DNA of 64,000 bases, taken from the NCBI RefSeq assembly GCF_023053635.1, contig NC_086188.1, forward strand, positions 5,542,454-5,606,453, written 5' to 3'. Below are positions 1 to 42,693 of this stretch, piece after piece; the stretch's first letter is position 1, and each line of letters starts with the position of its first letter. The translations under genes and the position numbers were made by a program. The notes under the pieces are model-generated. The model made no database searches. It was not told the DNA's origin and saw only the letters and a program-made list of their open reading frames with translations. This DNA is from Elgaria multicarinata webbii. Taxonomy: Eukaryota; Chordata; Lepidosauria; Squamata; Anguidae.

Positions 1-1043
<1,043 letters not shown>

Positions 1044-1105
1044 CACAGAATCCGAGCCGGTCCCAGCAGACAACAACTAGTATGCGAGGAGAGGCGACTT
1101 GGTCT
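1044..1105 (-). other. UBC: UBC non-coding exon 1 (predicted)
   Basis: The 3' edge is set by the GTGAGCG donor. The 5' edge is placed about 30 bp downstream of the TATA box, giving an exon of about 62 nt, close to the short first exon usual for polyubiquitin genes. The exact start site is an estimate. Confidence 0.65.
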
Positions 1106-1132
1106 AACTACGCCACCGGCAGCGGCAGCCTC

Positions 1133-1360
1133 TTATATAGGTTTCCGGGATAAGATCACTCCGCCAAAAACTGAGGCGTTTAATGGACGGGGACTATGTT
1201 TCGTCTCGCGCGTGCGCGCGGCTTCTGGGCCGTGACCAATAGTAAGGGAAGAGAAACTGTGACGTGACTTCAGGAGCGGATAGCTCCGCCCTCTTTTACT
1301 CGGAGGAACGCGGAAGGATAAAACCGCCTCAGCCGCGATGAGATTTAATTGGTGGTTGAA
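1133..1360 (-). promoter_or_regulatory. UBC: UBC core and proximal promoter
   Basis: On the minus strand a TATATAA box occupies 1139-1133. Upstream lie CCAAT motifs at 1236-1240 (plus orientation) and 1348-1352 (minus orientation), plus a CRE-like TGACGTGA at 1260-1267. The block is CpG-rich. TATA, CCAAT and CRE elements suit a strongly and stress-expressed housekeeping gene. Heat-shock elements are expected for UBC, but I saw no clean tandem array. Confidence 0.75.
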
Positions 1361-1439
1361 CTGTGGGGGAGCGGACTGAGAGGGGAGGTCAGTTGGAGTA
1401 AAAACCTGGAGCGGATTTTTTTTTACGCTAATCCGGAAT

Positions 1440-1980
1440 GGGTTAAAACAAAAGAAAGAAAAGAGAAAGAAAATTATTCTTAACATGGATTTTGTATGAG
1501 AGAGTTAGTTATAGGTTTGACTAAAAGCCACGAAGAGGTAGGGGGAGGTTGCAAACGTATTTTTGACAGAAAACACATTTCAGCCTAACCTACCTCGCAA
1601 GGTTGTTGTGAGGGTAAAAGGTACACAGTCTCGAGCTGCTTAAAATGAGGGACAGAATAGAAAGGAAATAATAAATAAGAGGGAAGTTGAGAGGACATTA
1701 CTATTTCAATGCATCACTTAAATCCAAATAAAGTTAATCTGCTTCTGTTTTCACATAAATAACATATATTCATCATTTTATAAACATATTTTGCAGCACT
1801 TCTGTCACACTCGTGATGAGTGTAAGAGTACAGTAAAGGTTGCAATCTTGTTCAGGCTTACTTGGGGTTGACTAATTGAATTTAAGATTATTTAATTCAG
1901 AGTAAGCCCACATAGATTGTCCTGCAAAGCACAACACACACCTATGTAGAAACGGGGAAAGAATCCAATAGAGATGTAGT
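1440..1980. other. intergenic, with a CORE-SINE-like fragment at about 1581-1680
   Basis: The stretch holds no recognisable gene. The part at 1581-1680 resembles the internal region of the MIR/CORE-type SINEs found elsewhere in the window (plus orientation, CCTACCTCGCAAGGTTGTTG motif). The rest is AT-rich and unassigned. Confidence 0.5.
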
Positions 1981-2075
1981 ATTATTATATTTATTTGTAT
2001 CCTGCCTTTTGCCCAATACTGGGCCTCAAGGCGGCCTTACAAAATTTAAAACATACACATTTTAAAACCTAGGAA
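1980..2075 (-). mobile_element. L2-like LINE 3' tail
   Basis: Read on the minus strand, a GCCGCCTTGAGGCCC stretch leads to an ATAAATATAATAATA tail. This is the same architecture as the many L2-like tails in the window. The fragment is short and its family is called by resemblance only. Confidence 0.5.
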
Positions 2076-2465
2076 AAGAAATGTACATAGGACCAGCTAG
2101 AAAGTCATATAGAAATGAGTAAGCTTTCGAGTTCAACAGAATCCTTCAGACTGGATTTTAATTTTACTTTAACAGCCAATCTTCCACTTTTCTTTATGTA
2201 AAAAAGAAACTAAAAGCAGCTCAGAAATTAAAATCAGTTAAATATAAGAAAATCTAAACACGTATTAAGCAAAACAACAAGAAAGGGAGGTGAGATAGAA
2301 GAATGGCTCCTCCCCATGCTTTTGTGGGGTGGGGGGGTGGGGGATAGAGAAGGTGAAGAGTACAGATGATGAAGAGTACATGAACTTTTAAGAAACTAGA
2401 ATCTATCTGGTTTTAATAAAAGGTGTACTACGCTATTGTGAATTCCTCAGATTTTAACCTCTAAA

Positions 2466-2598
2466 CCAGAGGTCAGCAACTGGTGGCCATCCAAATGTTT
2501 TGGCTTCTAACTTCCATCACTTCTAGCCAGTGTAGCCAATGGTGAAGAATGATGGAAGTTGGAGGCCAAAACAGCTGGACACACACGTTTTCCAGCCC
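2466..2598. mobile_element. fold-back MITE-like repeat (family with 'aactcccatca/tgatgggagttg' arms)
   Basis: The sequence is an imperfect palindrome: an arm running from CAACTGGTGGCC through CATCCAAATGTTTTGGC is mirrored by GGCCAAAACAGCTGG. Related copies occur near 9956, 16255, 16640, 30850, 31130, 40995 and 41155. This copy is diverged. Confidence 0.55.
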
Positions 2599-2599
2599 T

Positions 2600-3460
2600 G
2601 CTAAGTGAACCTGTCGACGTTGACCAGTTCCCTACAAAGGGCACTGTGGAACAAAAATGAATAACACAATGCAAAACTGTTTCATCCAGTTTTGGATGAA
2701 ACATTGAAATGATCCAATGTTTCATTGGATCATTTCAGAAGAATAGCGTAGGTGTTAGGTACAGTCCTCAGAAGAGATATATACATTATAACAGACTTCT
2801 GTAGAGCAATCCTATCCATGACTAGACAGAACAGAAGTAAAAGCCCCACTGTGCAAATTTTTGAGCTATCCCTCACATAAGAAAGAAACAAAACTCCCTG
2901 CAGGTAAGAAAAATAGCACATTAAGGAGAAAAGTTTATCACAGCCCTTTCCCTCATCCAGCAGCAGACCGTGATAAAATTTCAGAATGCGGGTGGGGTGT
3001 GGATCATAGTTTTGAACGTTCCCCTCCATTGCAAACTCCCTGCAAACAGAAAACAAGCAAAAGGCTTAGCTAGAATGCTTTGCCCTGATGTACTATGTTG
3101 GCATTGTAGTCTTTCGTTGCGAGGAGCAATCAAAAGCCGGATGCCTCACCAGTAACCTCCAGGGTGAGGCCCAGTAGATTCCCAAGCTATTGTTTTGATT
3201 ATCCACACAGAAGCCATTTCCTCCCAGTTGCCTTCCTGAGAAATCCTGTCTCGTTTTTGAATGCACCCAGAAGGAAATCGCTGTGCAAACAGCAGAGCCA
3301 GCCAGCAACAGGATGAAAAACAAGGAGGCACCAGGAGCAACAGCAGCAGCCTCAGCAACAGCTGTTTGATTGGACTGAGGATTGGCCATGGCCAGCAAGA
3401 CATGTTCACGTGACCGGCTGTGTTCTCTCCGCAGCTCAACACTGGTTTCTTTGGCATCCT
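2600..3460. other. intergenic, unassigned; two overlapping minus-strand open frames
   Basis: No known gene was recognised. Two overlapping minus-strand frames (3093-3398 and 3146-3457) each contain a hydrophobic run, one of them leucine-rich. Neither has a family match I know, and one hydrophobic run comes from a GCTGCTG-type repeat. They are probably non-coding. Confidence 0.4.
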
Positions 3461-3467
3461 ATATCAG

Positions 3468-3633
3468 AACACAAAAAGAGCCCTGATGCTAGATCAGACC
3501 AAGGTGCATCTAGTCCAGCTTCCCACAGAGAAACCCAGAAGCAGGATGTAAGTCCAACATCACCCTCCCGCCCATGTTCCCCAGCAACTGATGTTCATAG
3601 GCCCACTGCCTTGGATCCTGGAGGTAGCATACA

Positions 3634-3684
<51 letters not shown>

Positions 3685-4530
3685 TTATATAGCACCATCA
3701 ATGTACATGGTGCTGTACAGAGTAAAACAATAAATAGCAAGACCCTGCCGCATAGGCTTACATTCTAATAAAATCATAATAAAACAATAAGGAGGGGAAG
3801 AGAGTATAAAACAGGGAGTATAAAAGTCAGAGCAAAATCAAGTTTTAAAAGCTTTAGGAAAAAGAAAAGTTTTTAGCTGAGCTTTAAAAGCTGCGATTGA
3901 ACTTGTAGTTCTCAAATGTTCTGGAAGAGCGTTCCAGGCGTAAGGGGCAGCAGAAGAAAATGGACGAAGCCGAGCAAGGGAAGTAGAGACCCTTGGGCAG
4001 GTGAGAAACATGGCATCAGAGGAGTGAAGAGCACGAGCAGGGCAATAGTGTGAGATGAGAGAGGTAAGATAGGAAGGAGCTAGACAGTGAAAAGCTTTGT
4101 AGGTCAACAGGAGAAGTTTATATTGGATTCTGAAGTGAATTGGAAGCCAATGAAGAGATTTCAGAAGTGGAGTAACACGGTCAGCGGCGAGCCAAGAAGA
4201 TGATCTTAGCAGCAGAGTGGTGAACAGAAACCAATGGACTGATGTGAGAAGAAGGAAGGCCAGTGAGAAGAAGGTTGCAGTAGTCCATCAGGACTAGTAG
4301 CCATTGATACCCTTCTCCTCCAGGAATTTGTCAACCCTCCCTTTAAAGCTGTTCAAATTGGTGGCCATCACTACATAGCTGTAATTATGCACTTTGTGAC
4401 GAAGGACTTCTTTTTACCTGTCCGGAATCTCCCACCAATCAGCTTTGTGAGATGACCCTTCAGTTCTGGTATTAGGAGAAAAAAATCTCTCCCTATCCAC
4501 TTTCCCCGCACCATGCATAATGTCATGCAC
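3468..4530 (-). mobile_element. CR1-type LINE 3' fragment split by an L2 insertion
   Basis: The parts at 3468-3632 and 4289-4530 are consecutive pieces of one CR1-like repeat, the subfamily whose 3' end reads GGATCAGACC...CTTATGTTCTTA on the opposite strand. An L2 fragment lies between them at about 3633-4288. Other copies in the window, for example near 44192, run through this point without interruption, which shows the order of insertion. Confidence 0.7.
3633..4288 (-). mobile_element. L2 LINE 3' fragment with (ATT)n tail, nested in CR1
   Basis: On the minus strand the 3838-4107 frame carries the L2-clade endpiece, including PFSSAAPYAWNALPEHLR and LKTFLFPKAF. It is followed by an untranslated tail and then an (AAT)n microsatellite at about 3636-3682. 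The copy is 5'-truncated and not functional as a whole element. Confidence 0.75.
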
Positions 4531-5604
4531 ATTATTATTTATTTATATAGCACCAACAACGCACACCTCTACTCTTGTTCCCCCGCCCCGCCTAAGCAAC
4601 AAGGAGTCAGAGGAAGCAACGAGAGGAAAAAAGTCTGACAACTTCCAGCATTCCCCCCCAAGCCAGCCACAAAAGGTAAGGGAACTCAACTATGCTGAAA
4701 TTGCTGATTCTCCAGAAGAAGCATGTGTTTGCTTTTCATTGCACAAGGTGAGATGCATGTATTCATTGCATGTTAACTCATCAGCTGCAGAGTGTCTCCC
4801 CATGTTCAGATAACACTTACCTCAGTTGTTATAACGTCCTCAGTTATAATGTCCTCAGTTCACCTGATAAGAACGAACATTTCTGCAATTAAAAATACAA
4901 AAAAGCTTCAACCTGAAAAAGATTTCCTGTCTTGTTTTTCCAAACGGGGCATTTTACTGACTTTCTGATCCCTTGAAGGAATACTTGTCGGATTCCTACA
5001 CGTTTAGAATACTGGAGCAGAAAACATCTTCCCTTCTGGACTTCTTCACTGTGCGCAGGGCCATTCAGCTCCTTGCTGTGTCTTAGAGTCAATTTGCTGT
5101 ACTCCAAATGTTAACCTGCATTTTCCACCCATGGATTCTGGCAGGAGTCTGTTTTGGGTTTGTGCATCTGACTATTGTCAGTTAGTGAAAGGTGCTGTAT
5201 TGAGGGATCTGAATAAGCCCCAATCTTTTCAAAAACTGGAATCAGGGGGCTTGTAAAATGAAAAATTAGGAATATATGTCAATCTAAGAATTAGGTCTAT
5301 ATGTCAGTTTCACAAGCCAGACTTGTGCCTGGACTTCCTGATTAAAAAAGCAAAAAGCTAAATTTGCTGATAAAAGTTGTCTTGCAGCAACTGTTAAGAA
5401 CCTTCTTTTTAAATACTGAGTCAGCATAAAACAAAAAGCAAAACAAATTCTGCGAAAAACAAGTTCAATGCCCTTCATCCATCCGGAAACACGCTTTCGG
5501 GCTTGCCAGTGATCCAAAACGAATGTGGTACCAAACTACATTTATTTAGCAGATAGATCAATTGTAAGAATGAGAATTTCTGTGAAAAATGACAAGAAAA
5601 AAAG
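4531..5604. other. intergenic, nothing recognised beyond a short L2-like tail
   Basis: A short L2-like tail (TTATTTATATAGCACC) sits near 4530-4560. Beyond it I see no gene, RNA or clear repeat before the first tRNA. The open frames are short and unsupported. Confidence 0.5.
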
Positions 5605-5676
5605 TGGAGATGCCGGGGATTGAACCCGGGGCCTCATACATGCAAAGCATGCGCTCTACCACTGAGCTACATCCCC
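5605..5676 (-). tRNA. tRNA-Ala (anticodon TGC)
   Basis: This is a 72-nt cloverleaf, starting GGGGATGTAGCTCAGTGG and ending CGGCATCTCCA. The anticodon loop is CTTTGCATG. The internal A box (TAGCTCAGTGG) and B box (GGTTCAATCC) are intact. Pol III termination is provided by a T7 run immediately downstream on the minus strand (5594-5603 region). The sequence is identical to the plus-strand copy at 9008. It forms the left edge of a five-gene cluster. Confidence 0.97.
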
Positions 5677-6218
5677 TGAACGGAAAAATGCTGTCCAAAT
5701 AGGAAGTACAAAGTCACTGCAAGATCTACTAGATTTCTCTCCTTTTCCAAAAGGTTTTCTTTCCCTTCGTCCTCCCCTCCTTCAGCCTCTTCAATTTAAA
5801 TACAAACCCACATTTTCCGCCTGCCTCAACCTACAAGCTTGCAATGTAACCTACTACTGGCACACAAAAGCTCTTTGCAGGAAGCGCCACTCCCATCTGC
5901 TTTGTTTTAAACGTTTTAGTTACTAAATAAAACTAATTGAAGAGTCCTGTGGAACGCGAAACTTGCAAAAGATTCCCTGGGTTTGGGAATACGGTGATGT
6001 TATGAAGGATTATAAAATCCATACTCATCACTCAATATGCCCCCACCCCTTAAATTGCCTACAACATTTGCAACTCCACCCCCCTGCCAGAACAACCACA
6101 AATTAACACTTTACAATTGTTGCAATTTCCATTTATTCTTTGACTTGCTCAGCTTTGTAAACTACTTAAACAGGAAGTTGCTTTATGGGAGGTTTTAGGA
6201 AAAGAGAAACTAAGCACT
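5677..6218. other. spacer between tRNA-Ala and tRNA-Asp
   Basis: I see no gene or clear repeat in this 542-bp AT-rich spacer. Confidence 0.5.
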
Positions 6219-6290
6219 TCCTCGTTAGTATAGTGGTAAGTATCCCCGCCTGTCACGCGGGAGACCGGGGTTCGATTCCCCGACGGGGAG
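6219..6290 (+). tRNA. tRNA-Asp (anticodon GTC)
   Basis: This is a 72-nt gene beginning TCCTCGTTAGTATAGTGG and ending CCCGACGGGGAG. The anticodon is in CCTGTCACG, and the B box is GGTTCGATTCC. A TTTTT terminator follows within 10 nt. It is identical to the copy at 8459. Confidence 0.97.
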
Positions 6291-7600
6291 GCTCAGATTT
6301 TTCTCTCCCAAACCCTCCTTAACTTGCAACATTTTAGGACAAACTTTTCCCTCCTGCTGCGTCGGACTGCAAGCCCCATAGCTGTGCATGCTGGGGGTTG
6401 TAGTCCAAGCTGCTCTCCCTTTGAGGAAGTCTAGGGTTCAGTCTCCCCCAGCCTTAACCAATCAAGCACGTTGGTAAGTAATCTTGCTCCAAATGAATGA
6501 ATTCTCCACCACCACCCCTTTACTACTTTCCACCACTTTCATAGGAAGCGATGATTGCCGTAAGTGCTTTGCAAGGGTTTGTGGGGGTGAAAGCAGCAAC
6601 CTCTGCTTATTTATTTAGTTTTTTAAAAATGCTTAATTTGCAAAAAGAGAGATTCTGTGGATTTAACCTCTGAAAAATCATGGTTCGGTTTTCCACTTAG
6701 GTCTGCAAAGGAAAAAAACAACAACCCCAAAATACAGGGAAAGCCCAGAAAAATTCAGAGGCTGGAGTGGGAGGGGGGGGAGAGACACACATCCCCCCCC
6801 CCAAAAAAAACTTTCCAAAAATCCCTGAAGAAAAACCAGACTTTTCCCTTTCCTGGCCTCCTCAGCATTTCCCCCAGGCCTTCCCATCTCTAGTCCTGGG
6901 ACCACTCTTGTCTGCAATTTCTTCCTAGAGCTGGTGTTTCTGATTTAGAAGATATTCGAAGGATAACCCCAGATACTTCATTTAAATCTATTATTTTGCC
7001 TAGGGAGACCACCAGAATACTTACTTTTGTAGGTTTTCCTGCAAATGCTCAGCAGATGTGCAGCTAGGTCATTTTAGGGTGCAATCCTATGTATGTTTAG
7101 GCAGAGCATTCCCCAGCCAGCATGCTGGGAGTTGTAGGACTTCTCTCAGCATATATACTGACTTGTGAATGCTAAGGAAGTTAATTGCTGCAAATTAGTG
7201 TGCTTAATTACTGGGCATGAATACAGACAAGAGTTTCCTGCCCCTAGCAAAGCTAGAATGGCTGTGTTGTTAATTACCACCCATTACAGCTGCTAAGGCT
7301 TACTTTGCACACATTTAAACGTTAATTTAATTGTCACAGACTTTAACTTGTTGCATTTGTCATTTCAACCCAATTTTTTAATCATTTCCACCACTCCACA
7401 CACACATACACCAGCACACCCGTTTGTGTGCATACAAGATAAGCATAGTTTTGATCTTCATTGAAAGTGGAATATTTTAGAATTAGTTTCCACACACACC
7501 CAAAAAAAGAAACATAAATGGGCAACTGATTGTTTAGACCAAACTTCCATGTGGGACGTCAGAACCAAGTAGTGCTGGCGAATGAACTGAGCTGTCATCC
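6291..7600. other. spacer between tRNA-Asp and tRNA-Phe, with MITE fragments
   Basis: Around 6360-6415 and 7070-7150 there are pieces of fold-back MITEs (CATGCTGGGAGTTGTAG core). The second resembles the palindrome at 50476. I saw no gene. Confidence 0.45.
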
Positions 7601-7673
7601 GCCGAAATAGCTCAGTTGGGAGAGCGTTAGACTGAAGATCTAAAGGTCCCTGGTTCGATCCCGGGTTTCGGCA
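7601..7673 (+). tRNA. tRNA-Phe (anticodon GAA)
   Basis: This is a 73-nt gene beginning GCCGAAATAGCTCAGTTGGG, with anticodon loop ACTGAAGATC and B box GGTTCGATCCC, ending GTTTCGGCA. A TTTTT terminator follows. It is the central member of the cluster. Confidence 0.97.
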
Positions 7674-7784
7674 GGATGTTTTTGTTCTTTCTTGGCTCTT
7701 AAACATCTAAATTATGATTCAGAATCGCCATAGATCAAATTTATACCTCGCCTGCAGTCTACAACACAAAAAAGAGAATCATAG

Positions 7785-8005
7785 AATAGCAGAGTTGGAA
7801 AGGGCCTACAAGGCCATCAAGTCCAACCCCCTGCTCAATGCAGGAATCCACCCTAAAGCATCCCTGACAGATGCTTGTCCAGCTGCCTCTTGAAGGCCTC
7901 GAGTGTGGGAGAGACCACAACCTCCCTAGATCACTGATTCCATTGTCGTACTGCTCTAACAGTCAGGAAGTTTTTCCTGATGTCCAGCTGGAAAGGCCTG
8001 AATGG
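7785..8005 (-). mobile_element. CR1 LINE 3' end
   Basis: Read on the minus strand it ends in the CR1 terminal octamer motif (ATTCTATGATTCT). It matches the CR1 copies at 49515, 55780, 58152 and 61273. It lies in the 785-bp gap between tRNA-Phe and the second tRNA-Asp. Confidence 0.8.
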
Positions 8006-8458
8006 ATTTCTTCCCCACTTACTTTTAGCAGGTTGCAAAGGGCATCAATCCACCCCACATATTTGAGAGAAATGTTGCATTCGAGGGGTCGTGTGAACAC
8101 CCTAACACGGAACCTGATGTGTTTCAGACTTTGCAAAACCTCTGAACCTGGTGACTGACTTTGATTTCCCTGAACCACATAAAGAGTCGCAATTGCTGGA
8201 CCACACCAAAGACCCCTCTATAACCATTACTCTTTTTTTTTTTTGCAAAGAATTGCACGTCTGAATCACTGAATGATCAGAGCCATTTTTATATTAACTC
8301 TATATTAGTGGCCAATTAGATACTCTTAGGAGAAGCACCCAGTTTTCGTACCTTTCCTATTTGGAAACTACATTTCCTATTGCCAAACCAATCAAAATGC
8401 ATATATTAATTGTATTGTTGTCTTAAGTGACGTATTTTTGAAATCCAGGTATAGCATT

Positions 8459-8530
8459 TCCTCGTTAGTATAGTGGTAAGTATCCCCGCCTGTCACGCGG
8501 GAGACCGGGGTTCGATTCCCCGACGGGGAG
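8459..8530 (+). tRNA. tRNA-Asp (anticodon GTC), second copy
   Basis: All 72 nt are identical to the gene at 6219. A TTTT terminator occurs just downstream. The flanks differ, so this is an old duplicate kept identical by selection or gene conversion rather than a recent tandem copy. Confidence 0.97.
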
Positions 8531-9007
8531 GCTTAGTCTTTTCCCCCACCCAGCTATATTTCTACTTTTTACTTAAATATTTTCATAGCACAATGCTGTT
8601 CCAGAGGGGTGGCTTTGTTTGTTTGCCTGCATTGCTCGTATTGCATACAGAGATATGACATAGAAGAAGTGCAAACGTAAGCAATTCGTAGTGCATTGCC
8701 CCTGGGGTGCAATGCAAATCCATTCTTCCTTGCATTTTTGCACAAGGTTTTTGCATTGCACTGCACGCATTGCACATCATTTCCCCCCTTGCACTGGGCT
8801 TGGATTTTTGTGTGAAGTTGCAAACCAGCATGACTTAAACAAGCAATGAGCTGTTTACGCCTTAAACTGAATGAATGTTTAATTCTTTCCTTACTTCCTG
8901 CCCTCCTTCAGTTTTCAGACGCAATCTGCCTGCATACCACATACCCTTTATCCCAGTCGTGTTCTCTCTGTGTCATAATGAATTCTCACCACGTTATTGC
9001 CATATGG

Positions 9008-9079
9008 GGGGATGTAGCTCAGTGGTAGAGCGCATGCTTTGCATGTATGAGGCCCCGGGTTCAATCCCCGGCATCTCCA
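9008..9079 (+). tRNA. tRNA-Ala (anticodon TGC), second copy
   Basis: All 72 nt are identical to the minus-strand gene at 5605, with a TTTT terminator immediately after. It closes the cluster on the right. Confidence 0.97.
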
Positions 9080-9296
9080 CTTTTCCCTGCCTACTCTCCA
9101 GATTCCAAAGGGAGAGAAAAACTCCATTCAATTTCTTTCCCCCACCTCTTCTTTGGGCTCCTTCCACAACCTAGAAAATTCTCAAACTGTGCTTTTATCC
9201 TCTCTTATGCAAAGCACTTTAAAACAATCTTTTTTGGCTGTTCAGTTATCTTCTTTCGTTGCTGGTCTTAAAATACTTTTTTGGTATTAGTTTTGC

Positions 9297-9815
9297 TTTT
9301 ATTTATTTATTTCATTTTTATAACTCCCAATAGCTGAAGCTCTCTCGGTGGTTCACAACTATTAAAGCCACAAAAATACCAGGCAATAAAATTAAGATGA
9401 TAAAACTATAACATAAAAATGAAAATAATGTAACGGCAGCTAGCAGCAGTGCAAAAAATTTAAATACAATGCCAGCTATAAAACAAACTGAAAAATGAAA
9501 ATGCCTGGGAGAATAAAAAGGTCTTCACCTGGTTCATAGAATCATAGAATAGAGTTGGAAGGGGCCTACAAGGCCATCGAGTCCAACCCCCTACTCAATG
9601 CAGGAATCCACCCTAAAGCATCCCTGACAGATGGTTGTCCAGTTGCCGAAAAAAGCAGTGCAGGCACCAGGCGAGCCTCTCTGGGAAGCTCATTCCACAA
9701 CTGAGGTGCCACAGCAGAAAAGGCCCTCTTCTTAGTAGTCACCTCTCTCACTTCCTTTGGCAGGGCTCCCAGAGAAAGACTCTTGAAGTTGATCTTAGGG
9801 TCCAGGCAAGTGTAT
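9297..9815 (-). mobile_element. L2 LINE 3' fragment interrupted by CR1
   Basis: The minus-strand L2 endpiece runs through 9650-9815 (RAFSAVAPQLWNELPREARL frame) and resumes at 9297-9536 with the untranslated tail. A CR1 fragment occupies 9537-9647. The uninterrupted L2 copy near 39240 confirms the join. Confidence 0.7.
9537..9647 (-). mobile_element. CR1 LINE 3' end, nested in L2
   Basis: This is a roughly 110-bp, 5'-truncated CR1 tail, ending on the minus strand in the ATTCTATGATTCTATG octamer repeat. It splits the surrounding L2. Confidence 0.75.
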
Positions 9816-9955
9816 ATGTATGTTTATTATGTACATCGCCCTGAAAGTTTCGGCTATAGGGCAACACATAAATAAATGCAGGATAGTTTCAAACAATTGC
9901 CCCATATCAAGTTCCTAAGATGGGATTGGGGAACTAGTGACCTCAATCGCTGGGT

Positions 9956-10082
9956 CCCCAATCCGGTGCTGTACAGATGCTTTGGACATCAATCCCCATC
10001 AACCTCAGCCAGCATGGCTGATGGTCAGGAATCTTGGGAATTGTAGTCCAAAGCATCAGGAGGGTACCAGGCTGTGGAAAGC
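9956..10082. mobile_element. fold-back MITE-like repeat
   Basis: This is an imperfect palindrome centred on CAGCCAGCATGGCTGATGG, with arms ending in CCGGTGCTGTACAG and CAGGCTGTGG-type sequence. It belongs to the same family as the copies at 16640 and 40995. Confidence 0.65.
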
Positions 10083-10094
10083 TGCACTCGGTGT

Positions 10095-10335
10095 TGGTGA
10101 ACTATAAGGTTAAGACTTTTCTTTTCTCCCAGGCATTTAATAGCATAGGTTGAGTTTCAACAGACTCCAGAACTATGCTTGGCCTGGCTGAGAGTTTAAA
10201 AATTATTTTAAATGTTAGCTGTTTTTGTGTTTTTAAAGTTCGTATATTGATTTTTAAATGTTCAGTCTTTTAATTTTTGTAAACCGCCCAGAGAGCTTCA
10301 CCTATGGGGCAGTATGGGGCAATGTAATTAATACG
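10095..10335 (+). mobile_element. L2 LINE 3' tail
   Basis: The fragment runs plus-strand through CTTTTCTTTTCTCCCAGGC and TTTTTGTAAACCGCCCAGAG to GGGGCAGTATGGGGCAATG. It is part of the abundant L2-like tail family of this window. Confidence 0.65.
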
Positions 10336-10520
10336 ACTTCTACTACTAGTAGTAATCCCTACGATCCCTGGTCTAGCCCCTAACTATGAGGAATATGGGT
10401 GTAATATGTGGAGAGCTTGCCTTAATCCTTAAGCTTAGTTTAGGATAAAGCTTTGCTGTTCTGAACACTTTTGCAGCAGAGACGGCAACAAACAGAATTG
10501 GATAGAAAAACAAAGATCAA

Positions 10521-10526
10521 TTTATT
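10521..10526 (-). terminator. DHX37: candidate DHX37 polyadenylation signal (AATAAA)
   Basis: AATAAA on the minus strand lies about 440 nt downstream of the DHX37 stop codon. This is a reasonable 3'UTR length, but usage is not shown. Confidence 0.4.
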
Positions 10527-10918
10527 TCAGAAAACCGCCTTGTTGGAATACCAAAATAAATTTACAAAACTATAATACAGAGTGTGTTTAAAACAACAAC
10601 AATAATAATAATATTCACATGAAAGGATCCACCACGGCTGTAGGAGAGGCACTGAGGAGAGGCACAGAAATTAGGGTGACCCTTCAAAATCTGTTAACTT
10701 AGCAGCTCTAACTTCCCACCCTGCAAAACACACACACACACACATGAGACTTCTCTCACATTTGAAAATATCTTTCCCGTGCATTTGTCCAATGCAAACC
10801 AGCAAGGTCACACTAGCTTCCGTGACTCCTTTGCAACCCCGTGGAGTTGGCACCGTTCAGGTGAGTATGCTATGATCTTCCACACCCCTGGAGCAGCATG
10901 AAAGCACCCCAAAGCATA

Positions 10919-10962
10919 ATGCCCTTGGTCTGATCCAGCAGGGCTCTTCTTTTATGTTCTTA
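10919..10962 (+). mobile_element. CR1 LINE terminal fragment in the DHX37 3'UTR
   Basis: About 44 bp of the CR1 3' end (CTTGGTCTGATCCAGCAGGG, then TTATGTTCTTA) lie antisense to DHX37. The fragment starts only about 6 nt past the DHX37 stop codon, so the 3'UTR opens with LINE-derived sequence. Confidence 0.7.
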
Positions 10963-10967
10963 AATCT

Positions 10968-42318
<31,351 letters not shown>

Positions 42319-42324
42319 GGGGGC

Positions 42325-42445
42325 GATTCTCGCGGGAGTCCCCCCACGTGGAGCCTCCGAGGCACCAGCCGAGCAGCGCTTCCGCCTTCTGCAAAGCCAC
42401 GGGGCAGCCCAGTCTCGCGAGAACCGGCACCAAGGGTCACGTGGC
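42325..42445 (-). promoter_or_regulatory. DHX37: DHX37 promoter: CGCG elements and E-boxes
   Basis: Upstream of the start codon lies a perfect palindrome TCTCGCGAGA at 42413-42422 and a near match TCTCGCGGGA at 42328-42337. The TCTCGCGAGA element is bound by BANP and drives CpG-island promoters of essential genes. Two CACGTG E-boxes (42345-42350 and 42438-42443) are MYC/MAX-type sites, fitting a ribosome-biogenesis gene. There is no TATA box. The start site is not fixed. Confidence 0.7.
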
Positions 42446-42459
42446 CTGGCTCTGCAGAA

Positions 42460-42505
42460 GAGAGGGAGGGGGAGAGGGAGAGGGAGAGGGAGGGGGAGGA
42501 GAGGG
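42460..42505. repeat. purine-rich (GGGAGA)n tract
   Basis: Runs of GGGAGAGGGAGAGGGAG lie directly upstream of the DHX37 promoter. They are able in principle to form a G-quadruplex or triplex. Confidence 0.75.
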
Positions 42506-42693
42506 ATGCAGATTCAATGCAAACAGTGGTGCAAAGCACAAGCGTGAATCCCCCACCTTTGTTGACATTTGAGCTATAGGACTGTCTTTCTTTTGTAGTC
42601 TTATTCCAGGTTTTATGCTGGAATGTGCGAGGGAATTTGGGCCCCAGATGTAAAAAGTGGCGCATAGATCTCAAAATAACTGAACTCGTTGAT

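Noticed and set aside
3410-3740. Frames with long poly-Leu or poly-Ile runs
   Set aside because: They are translations of the (ATT)n microsatellite at the end of an L2 fragment.
42467-42500. CRISPR-like or tandem-gene repeat
   Set aside because: The short GGGAGA units are contiguous, with no spacers. It is a purine tract. No CRISPR array exists in the window.
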